Positions 1 to 9,011 of a stretch of DNA of 64,000 bases are shown here, piece by piece. The position numbers and the translations under genes are program-made. This stretch comes from Paraglaciecola sp. 20A4 (GTDB taxonomy: Bacteria; Pseudomonadota; Gammaproteobacteria; Enterobacterales; Alteromonadaceae): assembly GCF_011378905.1 (NCBI RefSeq), contig NZ_WTPY01000016.1, positions 1 through 64,000 on the forward strand, read 5' to 3'. Numbering within the stretch: position 1 is the stretch's first letter; every line of letters begins with the position of its first letter. The notes beneath the pieces are model-generated. The model was not told the DNA's origin and made no database searches. It saw nothing but the letters and a program-made list of their open reading frames with translations.

Positions 1-120
1 GTTTGTTTGGCGATAAACATCTGATCAGATTTAGAACATGCATTCAACCCCTAATTTCCTTAAGATCCTACGTATGATGATTTGATAAAACGCCATACAG
101 TTAATAGCGTTAATGGCTGC

Positions 121-753
121 TTAGTAGGCAACGCTTATACGTTGATTATTGTGCGCCGCGCTTTCAGCTTCATCGACCAATGCTTTGGCATAGTCTGTCA
201 CTGATATTTTACTTTCACCGAGGCTGTTAGTAAAAAATGCGTCTCCACCAATGCGGAAGGTACCTTCACTCTCACCCGGATAAAGCTGGGCTGCTGGGCT
301 AACAAACGTCCATTGAGTAGCGCTTTTATTCGCACGGAATATGTTGAGTGCTTCCCCTTGGGCAAGAGCCTCATCCTTGAATTCGGCAGGAAATTCGGGT
401 GAAGAAACCAGTAATACGCCTGGCGCAACTTCTAGACTGCCGGCACCACCTACCCAAATTAAGCGTTGTTGGGTATTGGCTAACGAATCAAGTAAACGTT
501 TCGCAGTTTCAGCCACTAAGTTGTGGTTACCTGCTGCGCGTCCACTAATGGAAGCAATCACCACATCTGCACCTTGGGCTGCTTGCGCAAAGTCGTCACC
601 ACTTGTTAAATCAAAAGCGCGCGAAATTACACCTTCTTCGTTTACCTTGCTTGGATCACGCACTATCGCGATAACATCGTGCCCACGTGTTTTAGCTTCT
701 GTCATAATAGTGCTACCGATCCAACCTGTTGCGCCTAAAATTGCAATTTTCAT
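121..753 (-). CDS. NAD(P)-binding atypical short-chain reductase
   Basis: A 210-residue protein that opens with the Rossmann motif GATGWIGS (residues 7-14), after which a nucleotide-binding fold is expected. The family (NmrA/YwnB-like NAD(P)H-binding proteins) includes flavin or quinone reductases and redox-sensing regulators. No membrane segment or signal peptide is visible, so it should be cytoplasmic. It is transcribed divergently from a LysR-type regulator only about 115 bp away, the usual arrangement for a regulator and its target. The fold is clear; the substrate cannot be told from the sequence. Confidence 0.8.
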   Translation of the reverse strand: MKIAILGATGWIGSTIMTEAKTRGHDVIAIVRDPSKVNEEGVISRAFDLTSGDDFAQAAQGADVVIASISGRAAGNHNLVAETAKRLLDSLANTQQRLIWVGGAGSLEVAPGVLLVSSPEFPAEFKDEALAQGEALNIFRANKSATQWTFVSPAAQLYPGESEGTFRIGGDAFFTNSLGESKISVTDYAKALVDEAESAAHNNQRISVAY

Positions 754-769
754 AATGAAACTCCGAATG

Positions 770-788
770 ATTAATGTGTTGTGTTAAT
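770..788. promoter_or_regulatory. Candidate LysR-type operator
   Basis: The inverted repeat ATTAA-N9-TTAAT lies between the divergent reductase and LysR genes. LysR proteins bind interrupted dyads in such spacers, but the spacing does not fit the classical T-N11-A motif, so this is only a suggestion. Confidence 0.25.
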
Positions 789-868
789 TCAGTGGGGCTA
801 GTTTACTTATATGCATTTTGATGATAAATACACTTTTATGACTAAGATTGTTTCAATATAAGATACTA

Positions 869-1759
869 ATGGATAAAATCACATCACTTCAAAGCTTTAT
901 CGAGGTTGCTCGATGTAGCAGCTTTACCAAAGCTGCGGATAAGATAGGTTTGAGTCGCCTGCAGGTGACACGGCATGTGCAAGACGTTGAGCAATGGCTA
1001 AATTTACGTCTTTTCCATCGAACGACCCGAAAGGTAAGTTTGACCTTACAAGGCGAAGAAACGTTGGTGTTTGCCAAAAAAATAATTAGTTCGGTGTCAG
1101 ACCTTGAAAGCCGTGCTCATAGTCATAATCATGAATTGGTTGGTACCATTCGCGTTGCTACACCAATTGGTTTAGGACAAAACATGTTGTTAGATGCAAT
1201 AGCGCAGTTTGTCGCAGTGCATCCACAAACTCAAATTCAGATGGTGCTGTCAGATAGTTTAAGTGAGTTGGTCGATGAACGGGTAGATATAGCATTACGC
1301 TATATAGAAGTTCCACATCAACAGCTCATTGCCCGGAGATTAATGCATATTGATAGTGTGTTGTGTGCGTCTCCTGAATATATTCGTCAACATCTAGCAC
1401 TCTCGCAGCCTAGCGACTTGCTAAGTCATAATTGTTTGGTGCATAACAGTCACAGTCTGTGGCGAGTATTGTCTGCTACCAGTGATGAAAAAATCCCGGT
1501 AAGGGGAAATATACAAGCTAATGAAATGGGCGTTATCTTAAAGGCTGCTTTACGCGGTTTGGGTATTGCTAATTTACCCTGCGATTTGGCTAATGATTAT
1601 TTAGCTAACAAGGAGTTGTGCCAAGTGTTACCCGACTATTCTTCACCGGGTAGTAATCTATGGGCGGTATATCTGTCCCGGGATCATCAACAAAATGTAG
1701 TGCGTGCCTTTATTGATTTCTTGGCATTGCGTTGGCAAGATGATGTGAAAAAAGCATGA
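869..1759 (+). CDS. LysR-family transcriptional regulator
   Basis: A 296-residue regulator with an N-terminal winged helix-turn-helix (about residues 1-60; SSFTKAADKIGLSRLQVTRHV is the recognition region) and a C-terminal LysR substrate-binding domain from about residue 90. An in-frame ATG seven codons upstream exists, but MDKITSLQSF is the usual LysR beginning. The domain is close to the AaeR/DsdC-like subgroup often paired with oxidoreductases. Its divergent neighbour, an NAD(P)-binding reductase, is the likeliest target. The inducer is unknown. Confidence 0.9.
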   Translation: MDKITSLQSFIEVARCSSFTKAADKIGLSRLQVTRHVQDVEQWLNLRLFHRTTRKVSLTLQGEETLVFAKKIISSVSDLESRAHSHNHELVGTIRVATPIGLGQNMLLDAIAQFVAVHPQTQIQMVLSDSLSELVDERVDIALRYIEVPHQQLIARRLMHIDSVLCASPEYIRQHLALSQPSDLLSHNCLVHNSHSLWRVLSATSDEKIPVRGNIQANEMGVILKAALRGLGIANLPCDLANDYLANKELCQVLPDYSSPGSNLWAVYLSRDHQQNVVRAFIDFLALRWQDDVKKA

Positions 1760-1858
1760 TGCATAAAAATTCGATGAGTTACAGAACATAAATTTTTTTG
1801 CATGCCGACTCTTCTAGATAAATGCAATGTAGCGCCAAATTAACGAGTAGGATTTCTT

Positions 1859-2101
1859 ATGTCACCTAGTATGCCGCGAATGAATAAAGTGCACGCACAA
1901 GCGATCATTTTTATCACCCTGTTATTGTCTGTATCTGCTTGCACTAATAAGCAATTATATAAGGTTGGACAGTCTTACCAAAAAAGCGAATGTGAACGCA
2001 GTGCTTTATCAGATGTGCAGTTTAGGCAATGCAAAGAAATTGAGGCCAAGCGTTTTGAAGATTATGAGCGAGAACGCCAAGCTGCATTAGAAAAACCATA
2101 A
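1859..2101 (+). CDS. Small lipoprotein, unknown function
   Basis: An 80-residue protein with a hydrophobic N-terminal segment ending in the lipobox LSVSAC (Cys at about 28), so it should be cleaved and lipidated. The mature part of about 50 residues is charged and holds two more cysteines (in SECERS and RQCKEI) that could form a disulfide. A Shine-Dalgarno-like GAGTAGGA lies just upstream of the first ATG; two other ATGs follow at codons 5 and 8. I do not recognise a family. It is not obviously in an operon. Confidence 0.75.
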   Translation: MSPSMPRMNKVHAQAIIFITLLLSVSACTNKQLYKVGQSYQKSECERSALSDVQFRQCKEIEAKRFEDYERERQAALEKP

Positions 2102-2177
2102 TGTATATAGGAAGTCATTGGTAGACCTTAGTATAATGGCATGTTTTTGCTGACAGATCTAAATCACTATTTTCGAG

Positions 2178-2187
2178 TGGTTAACCA
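2178..2187. promoter_or_regulatory. Candidate enhancer site for a sigma-54 activator
   Basis: A perfect 10-bp palindrome TGGTTAACCA lies about 130 bp upstream of the start point predicted for the sigma-54 promoter of the PEP-CTERM gene. Activators of the PrsR type bind palindromes at about this distance. The assignment is positional only. Confidence 0.25.
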
Positions 2188-2284
2188 GTCAAAAATGTTA
2201 ATAAAATGTCAAGTTTGTTTACAATTTACTGGTCTTGATTTTCTTGAATTATTTAAGACCTTGAATAAAAAGCACTTTTAATTG

Positions 2285-2300
2285 TGGTGTTGTTCTTGCT
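2285..2300 (+). promoter_or_regulatory. Sigma-54 (RpoN) promoter of the PEP-CTERM gene
   Basis: TGGTGTTGTTCTTGCT has the invariant GG (2286-2287) and GC (2298-2299) separated by exactly 10 bp, with TTGCT at the -12 element. This matches TGGYRY-N5-TTGCW. Transcription would start near 2311, leaving about 25 nt of leader with the ribosome binding site AAAGAGGA (2321-2328) before the ATG at 2336. PEP-CTERM genes are known to be RpoN-dependent in species that carry PrsK/PrsR, and both are encoded in this window. Confidence 0.7.
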
Positions 2301-2335
2301 GCACTGGCTGTGATTTTCATAAAGAGGAATGTCAC

Positions 2336-3139
2336 ATGCACAAAAGAAATAGAACAAAAATAAGCACTAAATTAGCTAAAAATATGGTTAAGGTACTCAG
2401 CTTAACGGCGGTACTGGGGTTATCTTTCAATGTTTTCGCCTCGCCAATAAATGGCACTGGTAATATTACACCGGAGGTCATTTTTGGCGATGGTAACGCA
2501 AATGGTTCTTGGACCGGCGAAACCGTTAGTGGCGTAGAAGTCGCCCTTAGAGGCAAGTTACGTTATAACGCAGCGGGTAGTCCAGAAAATACTTTTAATT
2601 ACGATGGGGATCGTACTTATACTTTTGATCCTACGCTAAGTTCTATTCCGGCTAATCGCTCGGTATTTAATTTCGAGTATGCGGTCAACGTAGATACCGA
2701 TGCGTCGGGAAATACACTCGATGATTATTCCTATTTATTTGAATTTGATTTAGATCCCACTGCTGGTACTGACTTCGTCGCTTTCGATATCATTACCTTA
2801 AAAACTGATAACGAGTTAGGTGATAGCTCGACAGGCAATGGTGATGGGATAGTCGACACGGCTAACTATGCGTCTATTTTTGGGAATTATAGCGTAGCGC
2901 AGAATTCTCAGAACCGAGGCTTCGGTTATTCAGGCATACTTGACGCGGATGCAGAAGGTATTTTCACCTATAACTTAACCGTGTTTGATGCAAACGGTGG
3001 AGCGCTAGCAACCAGCTCAATTGATATTGTCGTAGGAAATGTTCCTGTACCGGCTCCATCAGCACTAGTGACATTATTTAGCGGGGTATTTGCGTTAGCT
3101 TTTATTAGCTTGCGTCGTCGCAAGAAGCAATTATCTTAA
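2336..3139 (+). CDS. PEP-CTERM sorting domain protein
   Basis: A 267-residue exported protein. It has a basic start and a signal peptide ending near VFASPING, then an acidic, Asn/Gly/Thr-rich beta-type body. The C-terminus carries the tripartite exosortase signal: a VPAPSAL motif (a variant of PEP), a hydrophobic helix and a basic RRRKK tail. In this family the C-terminal signal is recognised by an exosortase, and the proteins are usually linked to exopolysaccharide or biofilm matrix. The ATG at 2336 is preferred over an in-frame TTG at 2282 because it has a good ribosome binding site and the TTG lies inside the sigma-54 promoter. The function of the body is unknown. Confidence 0.85.
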   Translation: MHKRNRTKISTKLAKNMVKVLSLTAVLGLSFNVFASPINGTGNITPEVIFGDGNANGSWTGETVSGVEVALRGKLRYNAAGSPENTFNYDGDRTYTFDPTLSSIPANRSVFNFEYAVNVDTDASGNTLDDYSYLFEFDLDPTAGTDFVAFDIITLKTDNELGDSSTGNGDGIVDTANYASIFGNYSVAQNSQNRGFGYSGILDADAEGIFTYNLTVFDANGGALATSSIDIVVGNVPVPAPSALVTLFSGVFALAFISLRRRKKQLS

Positions 3140-3160
3140 GTCGTTAACTCTAAAATTTGC

Positions 3161-3198
3161 TGGTATTTACGGTTAAGTGAATTCAACCGTAAATACCA
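3161..3198. terminator. Bidirectional terminator hairpin
   Basis: A perfect 14-bp stem (TGGTATTTACGGTT with its complement) around a 10-nt loop lies between the convergent PEP-CTERM and cti genes. The T-tract is weak, so it is a probable rather than certain terminator. Confidence 0.55.
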
Positions 3199-3212
3199 AT
3201 ATTATTAACCGC

Positions 3213-5609
3213 TTAACGGTTTTCTAATCGATTGTAATCTAGCAAACCCGCTTCAATGGGGTCGTGTTGCATAAAAATTTGATTAAGTTTGTCACTAAAC
3301 TCCCAGAAGTCTTTTGTTGTGCGGCGCACGGCAAATGAATCTAAGAAAGCTTCGTAATCTTGTTCATTTTTAATCTGTTGAGCGCTCGCGACCAAACGCG
3401 CTAAATCTGCCTCTTTGACTCGCCAAAATACATCTGGATAACTACCAAGTAACCCGTGGACTAACGTTACATCATCATTTTTGTAATCACGATTGGCGTC
3501 CTCAGAAAACAAACTATTGACGTTATAATGAGCACTGTTACGCACCAATGTGAATATTTCAGCTTGATTACCGTCTTGAGGCTCAACCATCATCATACTT
3601 AGCTCAGGCAGAATAGATGCACTAGGACCTTTAATATTGGCTAACTGCCCTAATAAGGCCTTACTGTTTCTGTTTAGTTCGCTGTCTTGCACCCTGTAAC
3701 GGTTTGGTTGGACGTCTTTTACACGCTCAGCAAAAATAGCATAAAGTTCTTTTTTATACTGCTTAGTTTTGAATTGAATGCCGCTAGGTTGATCAAATGG
3801 ATTAATTTTACCTTCAACAAACTCTGTCAATTCGGGGCTAGGTTTTTGATACCAAGATGCTAACTCTTCGCGTCGACCTTTAGGCGGCAAAAATGCCAAA
3901 AAGTTTGATTCGCCTTCCATGCGCAGAAAATCCATGTACAACCGGGTCATCAATTGATGACCATAATTCCCGTATACGTCGAAACCAGCGACAAGTAGAT
4001 AATGTATACGTTCGAGTAAAGCGTAGTCGATAACCCAAGACGTTTTAGGCGGTTTGCCCACTAACCCTTTTATTACAGTGGCATTATCGAAATGGCGAAA
4101 TACTGTCAGGGTGGCGTTGTCGTTTTCATTATCCCCCGTCCATAGGTCGTCCTGGGTAAAGTGCTGCCCATCTTCCATGGCGGTATTCATAAAATTATTT
4201 CTGGCACGCATGTAGTCGCCTTGTCTTGATGCATACTCAATCCACTTTACTGCAAGCGCGCTACTCTCTTGTTCTGCGGGAAGACGCAAGTTATCTCGCT
4301 GAGAGGCGTAAAATGCGCTTATTTTAGCTGATGCAGCAACTTCTGGTTTTATAAAATATACCCAGAAGCGGTCGTTGATGACATTCAGTGCTACCTGACC
4401 ACGACAAACCGGGCCTTTTATATACCCCATGATGGTATTTTGTGCTCGCTCAAGCATAAATCGGTAACGGGCATTCACTGGTAATTGGGCAAAGGCTGTC
4501 AACGGATTAGCACCAACGCCCGGTTTATAGCTAGGTAACGCAGAGACTTCGTAATCAGCGTCAACAAACCATTTTTGCCACTTATCAGTGAGCTGAGTGT
4601 GAATCGCATAAGGTTGGTGGGCTTTATTTACGATAGTAGACATCACGGGTTGCAAGCGGTAGTAAACACGCTCAACACCTGGATCGTCAAATGGACGACG
4701 ACTGGCAATAACATCTATCGGTTGCCCTGAAGGGGTTCTGGAGCGCACTACATTGAAAAACTGTGGCTGTACAGCTGAATCGCTCAGTTCACTGAAATAC
4801 AGATGGGTACTAAATAGGTGTTCGTAAATGTAGCGACCGCTAAGTTGCATTTTTAAGCTATCACCATTTAGAAAGGTTTCCAATTTATTGACTGCTTGTT
4901 GCAGAACGTCAGAAATTGGAGCGCGGGCTGGCATATATGCGCCACTTTCTAACCAGCTCATTAGCACACTGTGTTCATTGTCAGTAAGTTCAGGCAGCGC
5001 GTAGGGCATACCACCATAGGGTTGGCTTTTCGCATAACCGTTAAACTCTTGAATAGTAGGGCACTGTTGGCTGCGATCCGTACTCACATCAAAACGCTCA
5101 TCTAACAGTTTGTCATTTGGCAGGGGATGCTGTTGTTTCAATGTTAGCATTTCAGCCAATACCGATGCTTGAGTATTCGCTCTTGGTGTTTGCGCACGCT
5201 CGTTCAACACTGGGTAAAAACCACGTTCACGCCATTCCTGTGAATCCAATGCATCTATAAACAAGCGATTCGGAGTGGCGGCTAAAATACGTGAACCGTG
5301 ATAAACCTTTTCTTTGTTGGCACCTCGCTCGATTCCCTCGGGGGAGGTCATTTTCAACTGGCAGGGCGAGTCGTAACAAGCGTGGCATACAACGCAGCGC
5401 CCTTCGATGATTGGGGCCACTTGCTTCTCATAAAATAGCGAGGCTGGACTTTCTAGTGTTGATTGCGCGAGGGTGGCAGATACACGATTACTGGGGTCTT
5501 CATTACCGTAAAGCTTATTCAAATCTAGGTTAGCTATGGTTGCGCAGCCTGAACATATCAGAATGACGCCGATGAATATCTTTATCCACTTGGTGTGTGT
5601 GTTTTGCAT
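3213..5609 (-). CDS. cti: Fatty acid cis/trans isomerase
   Basis: A 798-residue protein from the ATG at 5609; an upstream in-frame ATG would add ten residues. It begins with a hydrophobic signal sequence ending in CSGC, followed by the cytochrome c haem-binding motif CVVCH at about residues 72-76. The length and overall sequence match Cti, the periplasmic haem enzyme that converts cis unsaturated acyl chains of membrane phospholipids to trans in response to solvents, heat or osmotic shock. It is monocistronic. A 12-bp perfect inverted repeat lies just upstream of its start (5652-5678). Confidence 0.93.
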   Translation of the reverse strand: MQNTHTKWIKIFIGVILICSGCATIANLDLNKLYGNEDPSNRVSATLAQSTLESPASLFYEKQVAPIIEGRCVVCHACYDSPCQLKMTSPEGIERGANKEKVYHGSRILAATPNRLFIDALDSQEWRERGFYPVLNERAQTPRANTQASVLAEMLTLKQQHPLPNDKLLDERFDVSTDRSQQCPTIQEFNGYAKSQPYGGMPYALPELTDNEHSVLMSWLESGAYMPARAPISDVLQQAVNKLETFLNGDSLKMQLSGRYIYEHLFSTHLYFSELSDSAVQPQFFNVVRSRTPSGQPIDVIASRRPFDDPGVERVYYRLQPVMSTIVNKAHQPYAIHTQLTDKWQKWFVDADYEVSALPSYKPGVGANPLTAFAQLPVNARYRFMLERAQNTIMGYIKGPVCRGQVALNVINDRFWVYFIKPEVAASAKISAFYASQRDNLRLPAEQESSALAVKWIEYASRQGDYMRARNNFMNTAMEDGQHFTQDDLWTGDNENDNATLTVFRHFDNATVIKGLVGKPPKTSWVIDYALLERIHYLLVAGFDVYGNYGHQLMTRLYMDFLRMEGESNFLAFLPPKGRREELASWYQKPSPELTEFVEGKINPFDQPSGIQFKTKQYKKELYAIFAERVKDVQPNRYRVQDSELNRNSKALLGQLANIKGPSASILPELSMMMVEPQDGNQAEIFTLVRNSAHYNVNSLFSEDANRDYKNDDVTLVHGLLGSYPDVFWRVKEADLARLVASAQQIKNEQDYEAFLDSFAVRRTTKDFWEFSDKLNQIFMQHDPIEAGLLDYNRLENR

Positions 5610-5651
5610 AGGGATCCAGTGATAGCTAAGAGGCAACAAATATTTGCTTAT

Positions 5652-5678
5652 TAATCCTAGCGCAAAGCGCTAGGATTA
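5652..5678. repeat. Perfect inverted repeat upstream of cti
   Basis: TAATCCTAGCGC and its exact complement are separated by AAA. It lies 43-69 nt upstream of the cti start codon and is not followed by a T-tract in that direction. It could be an operator or a hairpin in the cti leader, or a terminator of unknown transcription. Confidence 0.5.
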
Positions 5679-5877
5679 GCTGAAATTATAATTTTATAGG
5701 CGGGTGTCGCAAATTTGCCGCGCAGTTTACCTTGTGAATCTTGTTGACTCAAACTTTGTTAACTATCAGTGAGTCATGTGCTGAGCAAGGGCCAGTTTTC
5801 TTTGTAATTACCATGCGCTTGACAGGATAACTAAAAGCATTAACCCTATTGGCACTTAATAGATATTTTGGTTACTT

Positions 5878-7203
5878 ATGAGTCGTGAAAGTAATGTGAC
5901 ATCAGTGTTCGGTCATATCTTGATTATTATCCTTGCGGGCGAGCTAATTTTCGCATTACCGTTTCATTTAGCGCGTTTTTTTCGGCCGACTTTTTTGCAG
6001 GCATTTGAGCTCACAAACACACAACTAGGTGACATCTTTGCGGTATACGGCGTGGTTGCTATGTTGTCCTATTTTCCTGGCGGCTTGATTGCCGATAGGT
6101 ATGCACCTAATCGCCTAATGAGTTATTCATTATTATCGACTGCAGCAGGGGGCGTGTATTTACTCAGCGGGCCAAGTCATTTCGGACTGACTTTGTTATT
6201 TGGCTTTTGGGGGGCGACCACAGTCTTAGTTTTTTGGGCTGCAATGATAAAAGCCACACGTCTATCGGCTGCTCCAAATCGTCAGGGTTTTGCTTTTGGT
6301 TTGTTGGATGGGGGGCGAGGGCTCGCAGCCAGTTTGTTTGCCAGCGGGGGGATCCTATTATTAAGCCAAGGCGCATTTAATCCACAAGGTGACTTTAACA
6401 ACAGTCATGACGCTTTTAAGGCCATTAGTTCACTCATCATTTACTACACATTTTTAACGGTTGTTGCGGCGCTGCTAACTTGGTTCTTTGTTAGTGCTGA
6501 GCGTCCAGAGGTGGATGACAACCATAGTCAAACATCTCTAGTCGCTCCACATCATTCATTCTGGAGTGCGTTGCGCATAACGCTGAATAATCCACTGGTA
6601 TGGTTACAAGGCGGTGTGGTGGTTTGTGCATATTGCGGCTATAAGGCACTGGATAATTATAGTCTTTTCGTTGTGCAGGCGTTTAATTGGTCGCAAGTTG
6701 AAGGGGCGCAATTTATTACCTTCGCCAGCTATTCTCGTCCTATTGCAGCCCTCGCCGCGGGAATACTTGCTGACCGATTGCGTACCAGTCGCATGACCTA
6801 TATTTTGTTCGCCTCTCTGGGATTGGCATTTTTAGGTATTGCTTGGCTTGCCAATTTCAATTCTGCGGTAACGTTATTGTTAGCTATGTTGTTGTTTACT
6901 TTTTTTGCCGTATTTGCGCTACGTGGGATTTACTTTGCCTTGGTTGATGAAAGCCAGATTAGAATGGGGGCCACTGGCACAGCAGTAGGCATAATTTCGG
7001 TGCTGGGATTTACCCCTGATATTTTCTTTGCCTCTATTTCTGGGCGCATGCTCGATGCAGGGCAAAACGGCTTTGCGTACTATTTTTTATTTATTGGCGC
7101 GATTATGTTTATCGGTTGCCTTTGCGCATTATTGTTGGCCAAGAAAGTCAGTAAGTTAGGTCGACTGAGTGACGCTCAGGCAAAAAATAGCGTTACCCAT
7201 TGA
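5878..7203 (+). CDS. MFS transporter, substrate unknown
   Basis: A 441-residue protein with about 12 hydrophobic helices. The loop between helices 2 and 3 carries the MFS signature form GGLIADRYAPNR. The second half begins after a hydrophilic loop near residues 205-225. It is followed by another MFS gene of the GlpT type 131 bp downstream on the same strand, so the two may be co-expressed. No enzyme gene next to it suggests a substrate. Family assignment is secure; specificity is not. Confidence 0.85.
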   Translation: MSRESNVTSVFGHILIIILAGELIFALPFHLARFFRPTFLQAFELTNTQLGDIFAVYGVVAMLSYFPGGLIADRYAPNRLMSYSLLSTAAGGVYLLSGPSHFGLTLLFGFWGATTVLVFWAAMIKATRLSAAPNRQGFAFGLLDGGRGLAASLFASGGILLLSQGAFNPQGDFNNSHDAFKAISSLIIYYTFLTVVAALLTWFFVSAERPEVDDNHSQTSLVAPHHSFWSALRITLNNPLVWLQGGVVVCAYCGYKALDNYSLFVVQAFNWSQVEGAQFITFASYSRPIAALAAGILADRLRTSRMTYILFASLGLAFLGIAWLANFNSAVTLLLAMLLFTFFAVFALRGIYFALVDESQIRMGATGTAVGIISVLGFTPDIFFASISGRMLDAGQNGFAYYFLFIGAIMFIGCLCALLLAKKVSKLGRLSDAQAKNSVTH

Positions 7204-7334
7204 TAATTATCGGTAAATTTTTTAGTAAAAATGACTGAATATTGGATGTGGCTTGATGAATTGTCATATTCGCAACATATCATTAACGCTTAACATCTGT
7301 TTTAATTAAGAAAATTATAAGTAGTAGTAATCAT

Positions 7335-8684
7335 ATGTTCGGTATTTTTAAACCCGCTCCTCATCAGCCTCGACTCCCCAAAGAAGAAATCGATAAAGAA
7401 TACAAAGCATTGCGCTGGCAAGTATTTATTGGGATTTTTGTTGGATACGCAGGCTATTATTTAGTCCGTAAAAACTTCTCTTTGGCTATGCCATTTTTAA
7501 TTGAAGAGCAGGGCTTTACCAAAGGTCAACTTGGTATTGCTTTATCTGCTGTGTCTATTGCATATGGTTTAAGTAAGTTTTTGATGGGCAGTGTGTCAGA
7601 TCGCAGTAATCCTCGTTATTTTTTGATGACGGGCTTGTTGGTCTCGTCTGCTGTGATGTTCATCTTTGGTTTTACCGATTGGGCAACACAAAGTGTCGTT
7701 AGTATCTTTTTACTGCTGTTTATCAATGGCTGGGCTCAAGGGATGGGTTGGCCCGCATGTGGGCGTACCATGGTGCATTGGTACTCTGGTAACGAAAGGG
7801 GGCGAACGGTCTCTTTTTGGAATATTGCCCATAACGTTGGCGGGGGCTTAATAGGCCCGCTTTTCATTTTAGGTATGGCATGGTTTAACGATTGGCACAG
7901 TGCTTTTTATATTCCAGCTGCCGGTGCGTCGTTAATCGCAGTGTTTGTTTATTTCATTATGAAAGATACCCCTCAATCCTGTGGTTTGCCTCCAATTGAA
8001 GAATATCGTAATGATTACCCCGCACAGTATTCTGCAGCCCATGAGGAAGAATTAACGGCTAAGCAAATCTTTATGCAGTTTGTGCTGAATAACAAACTGT
8101 TGTGGTTTATAGCCGTGGCAAATGCGTTTGTGTATTTAATTCGTTATGGAGTATTGGATTGGGCGCCAACTTATTTATACGAAGTTAAAGATTTCTCATT
8201 CGATAAAAGCTCTTGGGCTTATTTTCTCTATGAGTGGGCGGGCATACCAGGCACACTTTTATGTGGTTGGATAAGCGATAAGTGGTTTAAGGGACGACGG
8301 GCGCCAGCAGCTATTTTGTACATGATTCTGGTGCTGGTGGCCGTGGTGGTTTACTGGTTAAACCCAGCCGGTAATCCGGGCGTGGATATTATCGCGTTAA
8401 TGGCAATCGGCTTCTTAATATACGGCCCTGTTATGTTAATTGGTCTCTTTGCCCTCGAACTCGTGCCTAAAAAAGCAGCGGGAACCGCAGCCGGCTTAAC
8501 CGGCTTGTTTGGTTATCTAGGCGGGGCGGTTGTAGCAAATATTGCCCTTGGTTATACAGTAGATAATTTTGGTTGGGACGGCGGCTTCGTATTGCTGGTC
8601 GGCGGGTGTATCGGAGCGATATTACTGATTGCCTTAACGTTAAAGCATGAAGTTGCCCATGAGAGTCATCAGCGAGAACATTGA
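7335..8684 (+). CDS. glpT: Organophosphate:phosphate antiporter, GlpT-like
   Basis: A 449-residue, 12-helix MFS protein of the organophosphate:Pi antiporter family. Diagnostic segments include [17 protein letters not shown] near the N-terminus (the Arg of the phosphate-binding pair), the [20 protein letters not shown] stretch of helix 4 and a [12 protein letters not shown] segment in the second half. Members exchange sn-glycerol 3-phosphate, hexose phosphates or phosphoglycerate for phosphate across the inner membrane. Resemblance is closest to GlpT, but no glpQ or glpD lies nearby, so the substrate remains open. A good terminator follows. Confidence 0.8.
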   Translation: MFGIFKPAPHQPRLPKEEIDKEYKALRWQVFIGIFVGYAGYYLVRKNFSLAMPFLIEEQGFTKGQLGIALSAVSIAYGLSKFLMGSVSDRSNPRYFLMTGLLVSSAVMFIFGFTDWATQSVVSIFLLLFINGWAQGMGWPACGRTMVHWYSGNERGRTVSFWNIAHNVGGGLIGPLFILGMAWFNDWHSAFYIPAAGASLIAVFVYFIMKDTPQSCGLPPIEEYRNDYPAQYSAAHEEELTAKQIFMQFVLNNKLLWFIAVANAFVYLIRYGVLDWAPTYLYEVKDFSFDKSSWAYFLYEWAGIPGTLLCGWISDKWFKGRRAPAAILYMILVLVAVVVYWLNPAGNPGVDIIALMAIGFLIYGPVMLIGLFALELVPKKAAGTAAGLTGLFGYLGGAVVANIALGYTVDNFGWDGGFVLLVGGCIGAILLIALTLKHEVAHESHQREH

Positions 8685-8724
8685 GGTTAGTTGGGAATAT
8701 TGATTCCCCGATCCACACGATAAT

Positions 8725-8769
8725 AAGACGTGCTAAGACAATTTGTCGCTACCTAGCGCGTCTTTTTTT
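8725..8769 (+). terminator. Rho-independent terminator after glpT
   Basis: An 11-bp stem (AAGACGTGCTA pairing with TAGCGCGTCTT, one G-U pair) is followed by a run of seven T. The remaining gap to 9011 holds no ORF with coding character, only the presumed upstream region of the next gene. Confidence 0.75.
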
Positions 8770-9011
8770 ATCCAAAATTTAGAATAATGAATAAATCCGT
8801 AGGGTCACCCTTGCGATTTGTTACAGATTTTTTACCGAACACGCTTTATGGCGCAGAGGCCGCGCAAGCTTAGATCTAGCGATGCATCGACTTAAAACTT
8901 CACTTCTAAACTTAACAAAGTTTGTTAGGGAATGGCCAAACGCTTGAACATTCATGACATTTCCGTTGCAAAGCGATAAGCTAACGAGATATTTCAAGCG
9001 GAAAAACAAAC

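Noticed and set aside
2137-2151. TGGCATGTTTTTGCT as a sigma-54 promoter for the PEP-CTERM gene
   Set aside because: Only 9 bp separate GG and GC; sigma-54 promoters need 10. The site at 2285-2300 has the right spacing and distance to the gene.
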